Translations under genes and position numbers: made by a program
Assembly (NCBI GenBank): GCA_937926515.1
Contig: CALAZZ010000130.1
Span: 1-13,002 of the forward strand
Reading direction: 5' to 3'
Length of the DNA: 13,002 bases
Source of the DNA: an uncultured Bacteroidales bacterium
GTDB taxonomy: Bacteria; Bacteroidota; Bacteroidia; Bacteroidales; F082
Notes under the pieces: generated by a model
Databases searched by the model: none
What the model was told of the DNA's origin: nothing
The model's input: the letters and a program-made list of their open reading frames with translations, nothing else
Part shown: positions 1-5,833 of the stretch, one piece after another
Position numbering within the stretch: position 1 is the stretch's first letter
Layout: every line of letters starts with the position of its first letter

Positions 1-480
1 TTGCCGCATGATCAATTGTTATTGCGTGTGAGAATAGTGCTTGATTTTATGTTTTTATCAAGGCACAATATACAAAATTTCGATGCTGCAGGCAGTTCAG
101 AGGTATAAAAAACTTTGCACTATACAAAGGTTTGAATTGCAGAAAAAAAGCCGGATTTGTGGAGATATTTATTTTGATGATCATACCCGATACCATCATA
201 TATGATGGCAGCAACATAATATGTTAAAAGGAAATTAATTGGAGAGCAGCAGTAAAATAAAGCTGGTGGGAAGCACAAAATGATTCTTGGAATAACTAAC
301 TACAATAAAAAATTAAAAGAAAGTTTTTTGATTAACTGTTCTTTGTAAATTTGCAATCATCAAAATCATTGGATGTTTATTTTCAATTCGGATATAGTTC
401 TGTAAACAATCTGTACATTTTGTATAGATTGTATCTTCTCTTTTTCTCGGATAATTCTTTCTGAGCGCGTTTTTCTTTTT

Positions 481-512
481 TTAGTGCTTACCTTTAAGGT
501 CGTATAGCTTTG
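481..512 (+). promoter_or_regulatory. Candidate promoter for the methyltransferase
   Basis: TAGCTTTG at 505-512 matches the TAnnTTTG -7 element of the main sigma factor in Bacteroidota. The matching -33 element is poor (TTAG at 481-484, 20 bases upstream). It would give a 5' leader of roughly 190 bases before the methyltransferase. TAAATTTG at 346-353 is an alternative. Both are motif matches only. Confidence 0.3.
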
Positions 513-647
513 TTATGTGCATCATTCATGCCAATCATACCGAATTTTTCGGGAATACTGACATTCATTACTTGCAAGCCTGGCTCTCGAACTTTAAGGC
601 TCAAGCCTATGATAATTTAGTCGACACTAATTAATTAATTTTTAATC

Positions 648-689
648 TGCATACAAGGAGGAAAGTTTTGTAATGTTTTCGTGTATGCA
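648..689 (+). promoter_or_regulatory. Inverted repeat around a strong ribosome binding site
   Basis: TGCATACA (648-655) and TGTATGCA (682-689) are perfect 8-base inverted repeats. The 26 bases between them contain a strong Shine-Dalgarno sequence, AAGGAGG (655-661), and an ATG at 673. In RNA the stem would enclose the ribosome binding site; in DNA it could be an operator. Such a strong Shine-Dalgarno sequence is unusual here, where most genes have none. Confidence 0.35.
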
Positions 690-708
690 ACAAAATAGAA
701 GAAAATGA
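673..708 (+). CDS. Possible 11-codon leader peptide
   Basis: An ATG at 673 opens a frame for MFSCMQQNRRK that ends in TGA at 706-708. It sits 11 bases after AAGGAGG (655-661), a much better ribosome binding site than the methyltransferase itself has. Its stop overlaps the methyltransferase start as ATGA (705-708), the usual geometry of translational coupling. It may be a leader peptide that loads ribosomes onto the downstream gene. The alternative is that the frame is accidental and the methyltransferase starts independently. Confidence 0.3.
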   Translation: MFSCMQQNRRK

Positions 709-1475
709 ATAAAGAACAGCAAACAATTCACGATTTTGATTTGAATATTATCTATGATTTCTTTTCAAATACAGAACGACAAGGACCCGGCAGTCCCGAA
801 GTAACAATTAAAGCCTTGGGTTTCATAGACGGTCTTTCAGAGAAGTCCAAAATTGCCGATATTGGTTGTGGTACAGGCGGTCAAACAATGGTGTTGGGAG
901 AACATACTCCATGCAGAATTACCGGAGTTGATAGCTGGCCAGGTTTTATAGATCAATTCAACCAAAATGCCCATTACAAAAAACTACAGGATAGGGTTGT
1001 AGGCGTGATCGGCAATATGGAACATCTGCCATTTCAAGAGGAGGAACTAGACTTGATTTGGTCGGAAGGTGCAATTTATAACATCGGATTTGAGCGTGGA
1101 CTGCGCGAATGGCGAAAATTTCTGAAACAGGGTGGATATATAGCAGTTACGGAAAATACCTGGTTTAGCGAAGAACGACCTTCAGAAATTCAGGCTTTCT
1201 GGCAGAAAATCTATCCTGAAATAGATACCATCCCGAATAAGCTTGTTCAAATGCAAAAAGCAGGCTTTCTTCCGATTGCCACTTATATCCTGCCAGAAAC
1301 TATTTGGAATGACTTTTATGACTGGCAAAAATTGAGACGGGAATCTTTTCTGAAAAAACATGAAGGAAAAAAAGCCATACAAAAATTTGTCGCTTCCATG
1401 CAATATGAAGCAGAGTTATATGATAAATATAAATCATATTATGGTTATATGTTTTATATCGGAAAGAAGGTTTAA
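705..1475 (+). CDS. Class I SAM-dependent methyltransferase
   Basis: This 256-residue protein has a Rossmann-fold methyltransferase domain. Motif I is IADIGCGTGGQ (residues 50-60), the acidic ribose-binding residue is probably D76 in GVDSW, and GNMEHLPF (103-110) fits the segment that contacts the adenine. KQGGYIAVTE (141-150) matches the strand after the GG turn. The C-terminal third is helical and charged and would form the substrate-recognition part. There is no signal peptide or membrane segment, so it should be cytosolic. The domain type (Methyltransf_11-like) is common in Bacteroidota but the substrate cannot be read from sequence. The ATG at 705 overlaps the stop of a short leader frame. 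A strong terminator follows, so the gene is probably transcribed alone and is not obviously part of the cas cluster. Confidence 0.88.
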   Translation: MNKEQQTIHDFDLNIIYDFFSNTERQGPGSPEVTIKALGFIDGLSEKSKIADIGCGTGGQTMVLGEHTPCRITGVDSWPGFIDQFNQNAHYKKLQDRVVGVIGNMEHLPFQEEELDLIWSEGAIYNIGFERGLREWRKFLKQGGYIAVTENTWFSEERPSEIQAFWQKIYPEIDTIPNKLVQMQKAGFLPIATYILPETIWNDFYDWQKLRRESFLKKHEGKKAIQKFVASMQYEAELYDKYKSYYGYMFYIGKKV

Positions 1476-1519
1476 ATAAGAATAAATAAACAGTTCAACA
1501 AATTGTGATATTAATAAGC

Positions 1520-1557
1520 CCTTTCGTGTGTGAGCGATCACTCACGAAAGGTTTTTA
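1520..1557 (+). terminator. Rho-independent terminator after the methyltransferase
   Basis: CCTTTCGTG (1520-1528) pairs with CACGAAAGG (1543-1551) as a perfect 9-bp stem. Above a T-T mismatch, GTGA and TCAC add four more pairs, closed by a GCGA tetraloop. TTTTTATT follows at once. This is a textbook intrinsic terminator 45 bases after the methyltransferase stop. Confidence 0.85.
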
Positions 1558-1611
1558 TTGCTAATATTGATAAATTACTATTAAAAAGGTGATTTCATTA
1601 GAATAATCATA

Positions 1612-2106
1612 ATGAAAATGAATTTGAATGATAAATATCAACCATCAGCATCATGTTCCTGCCAAATTTGTAAAAATTTTTGTTTACGTCCTGGTTGGTG
1701 GACGGTTGACGAAGCCGAAAAGGCCATTGAATCAGGTTTGGCTAATCGGATGATGCTTGAGATTTCGCCAGAACGCGACTTTGGTGTATTGGCTCCAGCA
1801 TTCAAAGGAAATGAGGCTAATTTTGCTTTGCAATTGTGTTCCAAAAATGGCTGCACTTTTTATAATAATGGTTTATGCGAACTGTATGGGACAGGATTAC
1901 AACCATTAGAATGTAGATATTGCCATCATGATAGGAAAGGGCTGGGATTAACATGTCATTGGGATATTGAGAAAGATTGGAAAAGGCAACAAGGACAAAT
2001 ATTGATTATAGAATGGGGAAATATAATTGGATTTTGGCAAAGACAAGGCTTGACATTTTTTAGAAATAAATTTTGGATATCTGTAACACCACACAATATA
2101 CGGTAA
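1612..2106 (+). CDS. YkgJ-like cysteine-cluster protein
   Basis: This 164-residue protein is rich in conserved-looking cysteines: C15, C17, C20 and C24 near the N-terminus (CSCQICKNFC), then C76, C81, C89, C101, C104 with H105 and H106, and C115 with H116. The spacing and the phrase LECRYCHHD resemble the YkgJ family of zinc- or iron-binding cysteine-cluster proteins, whose biochemical role is mostly unknown. The N-terminal PGWWTVDEAEKAIESG segment also fits such proteins. I see no signal peptide. ATG at 1612 and ATG at 1618 are both possible starts; the second would remove two residues. It lies alone between a terminator and the promoter region of the WYL regulator, and nothing links it to CRISPR function. 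Confidence 0.7.
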   Translation: MKMNLNDKYQPSASCSCQICKNFCLRPGWWTVDEAEKAIESGLANRMMLEISPERDFGVLAPAFKGNEANFALQLCSKNGCTFYNNGLCELYGTGLQPLECRYCHHDRKGLGLTCHWDIEKDWKRQQGQILIIEWGNIIGFWQRQGLTFFRNKFWISVTPHNIR

Positions 2107-2149
2107 CCGGACGAAGTAGGTGAATTTAAGTTTTGCGATATGACTTAAT

Positions 2150-2179
2150 ATTGTATCGGTTGGTTAGATTATAGCTTTG
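2150..2179 (+). promoter_or_regulatory. Candidate promoter for the WYL regulator
   Basis: TAGCTTTG (2172-2179) matches the TAnnTTTG -7 element, and ATTG (2150-2153) lies 18 bases upstream in the -33 position. The pair fits the Bacteroidota promoter pattern and points toward the WYL regulator, leaving a 5' leader of about 150 bases. This is a motif match only. Confidence 0.35.
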
Positions 2180-2335
2180 AAAAACCGGCCACAGTATATT
2201 GTCACCTGATTAAGCAGGATTATTTGATTGATAATTCACATACAATGAAGAATTTGTCATTTAAACCAATTATTCTTAATTTTCACGGCTCTTAGCATCT
2301 CATTAATCGGATTATCCAAAAAGCAATATTAATTC

Positions 2336-3226
2336 ATGGACGATCATAGAAAACTATATCGTGTATTCCAATTGATTTCCAGACTGAGATCTCCTATTGG
2401 ATGTGTTAAAAAAGAAGTAGCTGACGATTTCGATGTGAGTGAGCGAACGATTGAACGACATATGAACCTACTGCGTGACCTGGGCTTTGATATCATCAAG
2501 ACGGGCAATAGATTTAAGATTGAAGGCATTGATAACAGAGCATTGAAGCATGAAAACCTCATCGGGTTTAGCCTGGAAGAGGCAACAGTCATTAAGAATG
2601 CACTTTTGGCCGGTGGAATTAAACAACCCTTGCAAAAGTCAGTTATTGACAAAATATATGCCCTTAGTGAATTGGATGAGCTAGCCGAAACAATCTACAA
2701 TCAAACAGTATCAAAAAATATTGCTGCCATCAGGGGAGCAATCAAAAGTCAGGAGCAAATAGTTCTAAAACATTATCAGTCTGTAAGCAGTAAGCTTTCG
2801 CGGGATTACCATGTGGAACCTATACGGTTTTACAATTACTTCCAATATCTAGTGGCATATGATATTAAAGCCGGCAGGGTCAAGCAGTTTAAAACTGAAC
2901 GTGTCTTATCTGTTGAAAACACCGGGCTTGATTGGCAGAACTTATCAGCGCATAAGCAGTTTGAAGTTGACGTGTTTGGGATGGGAGGCGAAGATGAAAT
3001 TGCGGTGAAGCTGAAATTGACAAAGCGTTCGCATCACCTATTGATCGAGGAATACCCTGATGCCATACAAGACATACGTAAGTATGGAGGTGAAGCATAT
3101 TATGAAGGAAGGGTAAGGTCAGTCCGGGGTGTGGGCCGCTTTGTGATGGGCTTGCTGGACGAGATAGAAGTGATTGAACCACAGGAGCTAAAAGATTATA
3201 TCAGGAAAATAATTAGTAATTTTTAA
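2336..3226 (+). CDS. WYL-domain transcriptional regulator
   Basis: This 296-residue protein has the three-part architecture of WYL regulators. A winged helix-turn-helix occupies residues 5-62, with DFDVSERTIERHMNLLRDLG as the recognition helix region. The WYL domain lies around 140-200, with QYLVAYD in the position of the family's namesake Trp-Tyr-Leu triad, followed by RVKQFKTERVLSVENTG. The C-terminal WCX-type segment includes GVGRFVMGLLDEIEVIEP (265-282). Such proteins bind DNA and usually sense a nucleic acid or nucleotide ligand; several regulate CRISPR-Cas loci. It lies 57 bases upstream of a cas6 gene in the same direction, so it probably controls that gene or the whole cluster (inference). 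Confidence 0.88.
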   Translation: MDDHRKLYRVFQLISRLRSPIGCVKKEVADDFDVSERTIERHMNLLRDLGFDIIKTGNRFKIEGIDNRALKHENLIGFSLEEATVIKNALLAGGIKQPLQKSVIDKIYALSELDELAETIYNQTVSKNIAAIRGAIKSQEQIVLKHYQSVSSKLSRDYHVEPIRFYNYFQYLVAYDIKAGRVKQFKTERVLSVENTGLDWQNLSAHKQFEVDVFGMGGEDEIAVKLKLTKRSHHLLIEEYPDAIQDIRKYGGEAYYEGRVRSVRGVGRFVMGLLDEIEVIEPQELKDYIRKIISNF

Positions 3227-3229
3227 TTT

Positions 3230-3246
3230 CCGACACTATATGTCGG
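3230..3246 (+). promoter_or_regulatory. Small inverted repeat between wyl and cas6
   Basis: CCGACA (3230-3235) and TGTCGG (3241-3246) form a perfect 6-bp stem with a CTATA loop, starting four bases after the WYL gene stop. No T-run follows, so it is a poor terminator. It could be an operator for the WYL protein or an RNA hairpin ahead of cas6. A TAGATTTG match to the -7 element follows at 3257-3264, but without a -33 partner. Confidence 0.35.
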
Positions 3247-3283
3247 GATGGGGTGGTAGATTTGAATTTTGAAATTATTTTAT

Positions 3284-4105
3284 ATGCGGTTTTTACTTGA
3301 TCTTGAAATTATTGGAAAGGAAAGGCTATTGCCCTTCAATTATCAATATCCGATATCTGCATGGATCTATAAAACCATTCATGAGGGCAACCATGCCTTT
3401 GCATCTTTTTTGCACAACAAGGGTTTTGGAAATGGATCAAAATCGTATAAGTTATTCACTTTCTCGCAATTTACATTTCCGCCCAAATCATTTCGTGTTG
3501 CCGGCAACCGCATGCAGTTGCTCAGCGATTCGGCAAGGATAACGCTTTCCTTTTTTGTGCCGGAGGCCATGCAGTCTTTCATTGCGGGTTTATTTCAGCA
3601 GCAGGAGTTTGGCATAGGAGATAGGGAAAGTGCTGTCCGTTTCAAAGTCAGGCAGGTAGAAAGTTTACCTGCTCCAAATTTTACAGCATATGGCCGATTT
3701 GCCTGCCTTTCGCCCATCATGGTGAGCAGTTACCGGCTGGACCGAAAGCAGGCGCAATATCTAAAACCAGATCATGCTGACTATGAAAGGATATTTTTTG
3801 ATAACCTGGCGCGCAAATATGCCGCTGCACTGCAAGCAGGTTTGATAGAGAACAGCATGAGCAGTCTGAATGCTGCCACTGAAATGCGTTTGGTTTTTAA
3901 GGAGCCGGTGAAGAAGAAAGGCATTATCGTGAAAACCGGCACGGCTATGCAAACACAAATAATCGGCTATATGTTTGATTTTGAAGTGTGGGCACCCCCT
4001 GAGCTGCTTTTGCTGGGCTATTGTGCCGGCTTTGGCGAAAAAAACAGTCTGGGAATGGGATGCGTGAAACAGCTGGAGGTAGGTATAAATAAAGTTCGGA
4101 ATTAA
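3284..4105 (+). CDS. cas6: Cas6 endoribonuclease, first copy
   Basis: Cas6 cuts CRISPR-repeat RNA to make crRNAs. I start it at ATG 3284 (MRFLLDLEI), which matches how Cas6 proteins usually begin; a longer frame could open at TTG 3269, adding five residues. The protein is then 273 residues, in the usual range. The N-terminal ferredoxin-like half contains LPFNYQYPISAWIYKTI (16-32) and LHNKGF (43-48) followed by KLFTFS; H44 is the likely catalytic histidine. The C-terminal half ends in the hallmark glycine-rich loop GYCAGFGEKNSLGMG (245-259). It follows a WYL regulator and is separated from the other cas genes by a 467-codon gene of different composition. It may serve a different repeat from the second Cas6, possibly an array elsewhere (inference). 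Confidence 0.9.
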   Translation: MRFLLDLEIIGKERLLPFNYQYPISAWIYKTIHEGNHAFASFLHNKGFGNGSKSYKLFTFSQFTFPPKSFRVAGNRMQLLSDSARITLSFFVPEAMQSFIAGLFQQQEFGIGDRESAVRFKVRQVESLPAPNFTAYGRFACLSPIMVSSYRLDRKQAQYLKPDHADYERIFFDNLARKYAAALQAGLIENSMSSLNAATEMRLVFKEPVKKKGIIVKTGTAMQTQIIGYMFDFEVWAPPELLLLGYCAGFGEKNSLGMGCVKQLEVGINKVRN

Positions 4106-4201
4106 GGCTGGGGATAAATACTTGGTGAAATGAATGCATTGAAAACCGAAAATTATGGTAAACCATTAAAAATCATCAAATAAAAAATATCAATACTTGT
4201 A

Positions 4202-5605
4202 ATGGATTTTAATAAACTTTATGCAGACACCCCTGATCGGGTCAAACTAAACTTTTTGGGTGCCATTATTCAACACAATGAAAAGCTTCAAAAGGAGTTT
4301 ATGGCCTTTGCAAAGGCAGCGACAGGCGAAACTGCAGGGCTGACCTATGATGCGTTTGCGAATGCAATCAAAACCACAAGAAATCTTTACAAAAGTCGTT
4401 TTGAATCGGTTGATACCGAGAATCCCGATTGGGATCACTACACCCCTTCACATTCCGGCTATATCGAAGAGTGGGAGCAATATCAGGAAGCCGCCGAGCA
4501 GGAGTTTCAGGAAATTTTTCAGGGTTTCCATTCCGAGGTCATGGACTTAATCATTGCACAGCAAACAGAAGAGTTATTGGCCATGCTTACAGGGCTATAC
4601 GAAGCTGCGCTGGATGCCGATGTGCCCGATGAGGTTGGTTCTTTTGAAAGTGTAAACGAATTTTTACTATCGGAACATAAGGAACTTACCACTGCCATTT
4701 CTGAAAAGCTACAGTTGGCAGCCTTTGCCAATCGTAAAGTCGCCGGCGCTTTTGAGCTGTTTTTTCGCTTTTGCAGCGATAAATACCCCAACGACCCCCA
4801 TTTTGCAAAAGTTTTTGAGCCGGTTTTGCTGGCCCTGGCCGGAAAAACCGAAAATACCGCCCACTTACTCGAAATCATGACAAAGGCAGGTATCGAACTA
4901 TCCGTTTTGCCGGAACTTACTTTGCTGTTGCACAAAAGCTCGGGCAACTATCAAGCCTGGCTAAAGGCTGCCCTGCAAATGTATCTGGATAGCGAAGCCG
5001 TGGCCAGGGAATTACTCCAGCACTACTACGAAACCGATAAGGCAGCTTTTGTGGAAACGGCCCACACCCTGTTTCCGGCCAATGCCAATGCCTGGGCAGC
5101 ATTTCTTGAGCCTTATGCAAGCCCACAGTTAGATAAACCGTTGTTTGTGAAGGTTTTCTCCACCCTTACCATAGCAAAAAAAGACATCAGGCACTACCAG
5201 AAGGTGAAACCCTATCTGGATGAGGCCGCCCGTATCCATATCATCAGCAAATTAGCGTGGGAAAAGGTTTTTTTGGTGAAGTTACTTGCTGAGGACGGGC
5301 GCTATGCCGACATCAAAGCCCTGGTTGAAAAAGAGACTGAACGCTGGAATTTCGCTGAGCTGATTGCCCCCATCCTGGCCATTTATCCGGTCTTCTGCTT
5401 TGCGAAAATCAAGGCAATGGTCGAAAACACCCTTGCCGGCAAGCGGGGCCGCAGCAACTACGAGCGCATTGCCACATGGCTGGTCCTGGCCAAACAGATA
5501 CCCGGCCACGAAGCCGATGCCATGTACCTGATCAAAACAACCTACAACCACAAGCCCAATCTGCCCGCGCTGAGGGATGAGATGCGGAGGGCGGGGGTGG
5601 TGTAG
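4202..5605 (+). CDS. Unrecognised helical protein
   Basis: This 467-residue protein is predicted to be almost entirely alpha-helical and acidic, with no signal peptide or membrane segment, so it is probably a cytosolic helical-repeat scaffold. The C-terminal stretch (about 400-467), with GKRGRSNYERIATWL and a final LPALRDEMRRAG, resembles the helical C-terminal halves of bacterial SWIM zinc-finger proteins. No CxCxnCxH zinc motif is present here, so that resemblance is weak. Its codons are clearly richer in G and C (many GCC, GGC, CTG) than those of the cas genes on either side, which suggests a different history. I cannot assign a function, and its position between two cas6 genes is not evidence of a CRISPR role. 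Confidence 0.7.
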   Translation: MDFNKLYADTPDRVKLNFLGAIIQHNEKLQKEFMAFAKAATGETAGLTYDAFANAIKTTRNLYKSRFESVDTENPDWDHYTPSHSGYIEEWEQYQEAAEQEFQEIFQGFHSEVMDLIIAQQTEELLAMLTGLYEAALDADVPDEVGSFESVNEFLLSEHKELTTAISEKLQLAAFANRKVAGAFELFFRFCSDKYPNDPHFAKVFEPVLLALAGKTENTAHLLEIMTKAGIELSVLPELTLLLHKSSGNYQAWLKAALQMYLDSEAVARELLQHYYETDKAAFVETAHTLFPANANAWAAFLEPYASPQLDKPLFVKVFSTLTIAKKDIRHYQKVKPYLDEAARIHIISKLAWEKVFLVKLLAEDGRYADIKALVEKETERWNFAELIAPILAIYPVFCFAKIKAMVENTLAGKRGRSNYERIATWLVLAKQIPGHEADAMYLIKTTYNHKPNLPALRDEMRRAGVV

Positions 5606-5614
5606 GGGAGAAGT

Positions 5615-5634
5615 ATAAATTCACATTAATTTGG
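5615..5634 (-). promoter_or_regulatory. Predicted Cascade target in the tRNA-like promoter
   Basis: Read on the - strand, this site begins with CCA (complement of 5632-5634), a PAM-like triplet of a kind accepted by several type I-B systems. It continues as AATTAATGTGAATTTATA. The guide-like sequence at 5778-5794 reads AATTAGTGTGATTTTAT. The two agree at 15 of the first 17 positions. The mismatches are at 6 and 12, and the next is at 18, the positions Cascade flips out of the duplex. The site covers the -33 TTTG of the promoter, so binding would block transcription. The pairing is seen in the sequence; the repression is inferred. Confidence 0.65.
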
Positions 5635-5662
5635 ATAATATGAATAAAATGTTTTACCTTTG
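5630..5662 (+). promoter_or_regulatory. Promoter of the tRNA-like gene
   Basis: TTTG (5630-5633) and TACCTTTG (5655-5662) match the Bacteroidota -33 and -7 elements exactly, with 21 bases between them, inside the accepted range. Transcription should start about 7-9 bases after the -7 element, close to the first base of the tRNA-like gene at 5671. This is the best promoter in the window. It may also feed the downstream cas operon, because no terminator or other good promoter is visible before cas6. Confidence 0.7.
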
Positions 5663-5670
5663 TGTCTCCA

Positions 5671-5741
5671 ACAGAGGTAGCTTAATGGAAAAAGCCGGGT
5701 AAACGCAGCCCGAGTTAAAGGTTCGAATCCTTTTCTCTGTT
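5671..5741 (+). tRNA. tRNA-like gene with aberrant anticodon loop
   Basis: The sequence folds as a cloverleaf. The acceptor stem is ACAGAGG (5671-5677) with TCTCTGT (5734-5740). T8 and A9 are present. The D-stem is GCTT/AAGC with loop AATGGAAA, including G18-G19. The anticodon stem is CGGGT/GCCCG (5696-5700, 5708-5712), the variable loop has four bases, and the T-stem is AAAGG/CCTTT with loop TTCGAAT. The anticodon loop is AAACGCA (5701-5707). Position 33 is A instead of the near-universal U, and position 37 is C instead of a purine. By position the anticodon would read ACG (Arg), but normal decoding is unlikely. CCA is not encoded. The gene has its own promoter. It may be a tRNA-derived regulatory or toxic RNA, or a decayed tRNA gene. 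Confidence 0.6.
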
Positions 5742-5747
5742 CAACAG

Positions 5748-5777
5748 GAGAAATCGGACCTTTTAAGGAATTGAAAA
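5748..5777 (+). repeat. CRISPR-repeat-like sequence, first copy
   Basis: This 30-base segment contains AATCGGACCT (5752-5761) and ends in GGAATTGAAAA (5767-5777). It shares the pattern AATCGrACCT-loop-GGAAT-GAAAA with the second copy. The ending ATTGAAAA closely resembles the ATTGAAAC/G/T handle that type I-A and I-B repeats typically carry. CCTTTTAAGG (5759-5768) is a small palindrome where such repeats have their weak stem. It is unlikely to be chance but cannot be compared with a true array, because none is in the window. Confidence 0.6.
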
Positions 5778-5792
5778 AATTAGTGTGATTTT

Positions 5793-5822
5793 ATCTTAAT
5801 CGAACCTATGTGGAATGAAAAT
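5793..5822 (+). repeat. CRISPR-repeat-like sequence, second copy
   Basis: ATCTTAATCGAACCTATG (5793-5810) followed by TGGAATGAAAAT (5811-5822) looks like a 30-base type I-B repeat that has lost one T of its handle. From memory, genuine repeats of this class have the core TTAATCG.ACCTATGTGGAA, so this copy is the better preserved in its 5' half. It ends 11 bases before the start codon of the second Cas6, so Cas6 cleavage here could also affect translation of its own mRNA. Confidence 0.65.
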
Positions 5823-5833
5823 TTAGCAACAAA

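Larger units (their letters stand above)
1..704. other. Gene-free AT-rich stretch
   Basis: I see no convincing protein gene in this stretch of about 700 bases. Frames on both strands are broken by stops and no recognisable protein fragment appears. It contains two matches to the Bacteroidota -7 element TAnnTTTG (TAAATTTG at 346-353 and TAGCTTTG at 505-512), so it probably serves partly as the upstream region of the methyltransferase gene. The last 60 bases hold a strong ribosome binding site, a short leader reading frame and an inverted repeat, listed separately. Confidence 0.6.
5748..5822 (+). ncRNA. Predicted crRNA-like RNA (CreA- or CreR-like)
   Basis: Two degenerate repeats bracket a very short pseudo-spacer. 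If Cas6 cuts eight bases before the end of each pseudo-repeat, as in type I systems, the product would span about 5770-5814: a handle ATTGAAAA followed by a guide starting at 5778. That guide pairs with the promoter 150 bases upstream (5615-5631). No separate promoter is visible in front of it, so it may be made by readthrough from the tRNA-like gene, with tRNA 3'-end processing freeing its 5' end. In CreTA and CreR systems similar RNAs direct Cascade to repress a promoter without cleavage, because pairing is limited to the seed-proximal part. The role here is inferred. Confidence 0.6.

Noticed and set aside
494..568. Short - strand reading frame (MNVSIPEKFGMIGMNDAH...) in the gene-free start
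   Set aside because: It is only 24 codons, no family is recognisable, and it has no start signal; perhaps a remnant, but not supportable.
1552..1564. Match to the sequence following the second pseudo-repeat (TTAGCAACAAAA) with one mismatch
   Set aside because: The mismatch is at position 8 rather than a multiple of six, no CC-type PAM is present, and the site lies in a terminator tail rather than a promoter.
3269..3283. TTG start giving the first Cas6 five more residues (MKLFY)
   Set aside because: ATG at 3284 gives the usual Cas6 N-terminus (MRFLLDLE), and TTG is a weak start.
4138..4145. ATTGAAAA, identical to the handle of the first pseudo-repeat, in the gap after the first cas6
   Set aside because: The bases before it do not resemble the rest of the repeat (no AATCG.ACCT or GGA), so it is probably chance in AT-rich DNA.
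4519..4947. 142-codon open frame on the - strand
   Set aside because: It is antisense to the helical protein gene, serine-rich as shadows usually are, and without motif or start signal.
5694..5710. Alternative register of the tRNA-like anticodon arm placing T5700 at position 33 (anticodon AAA)
   Set aside because: It destroys the anticodon stem, whereas CGGGT/GCCCG pairs fully in the register used, counting one wobble.
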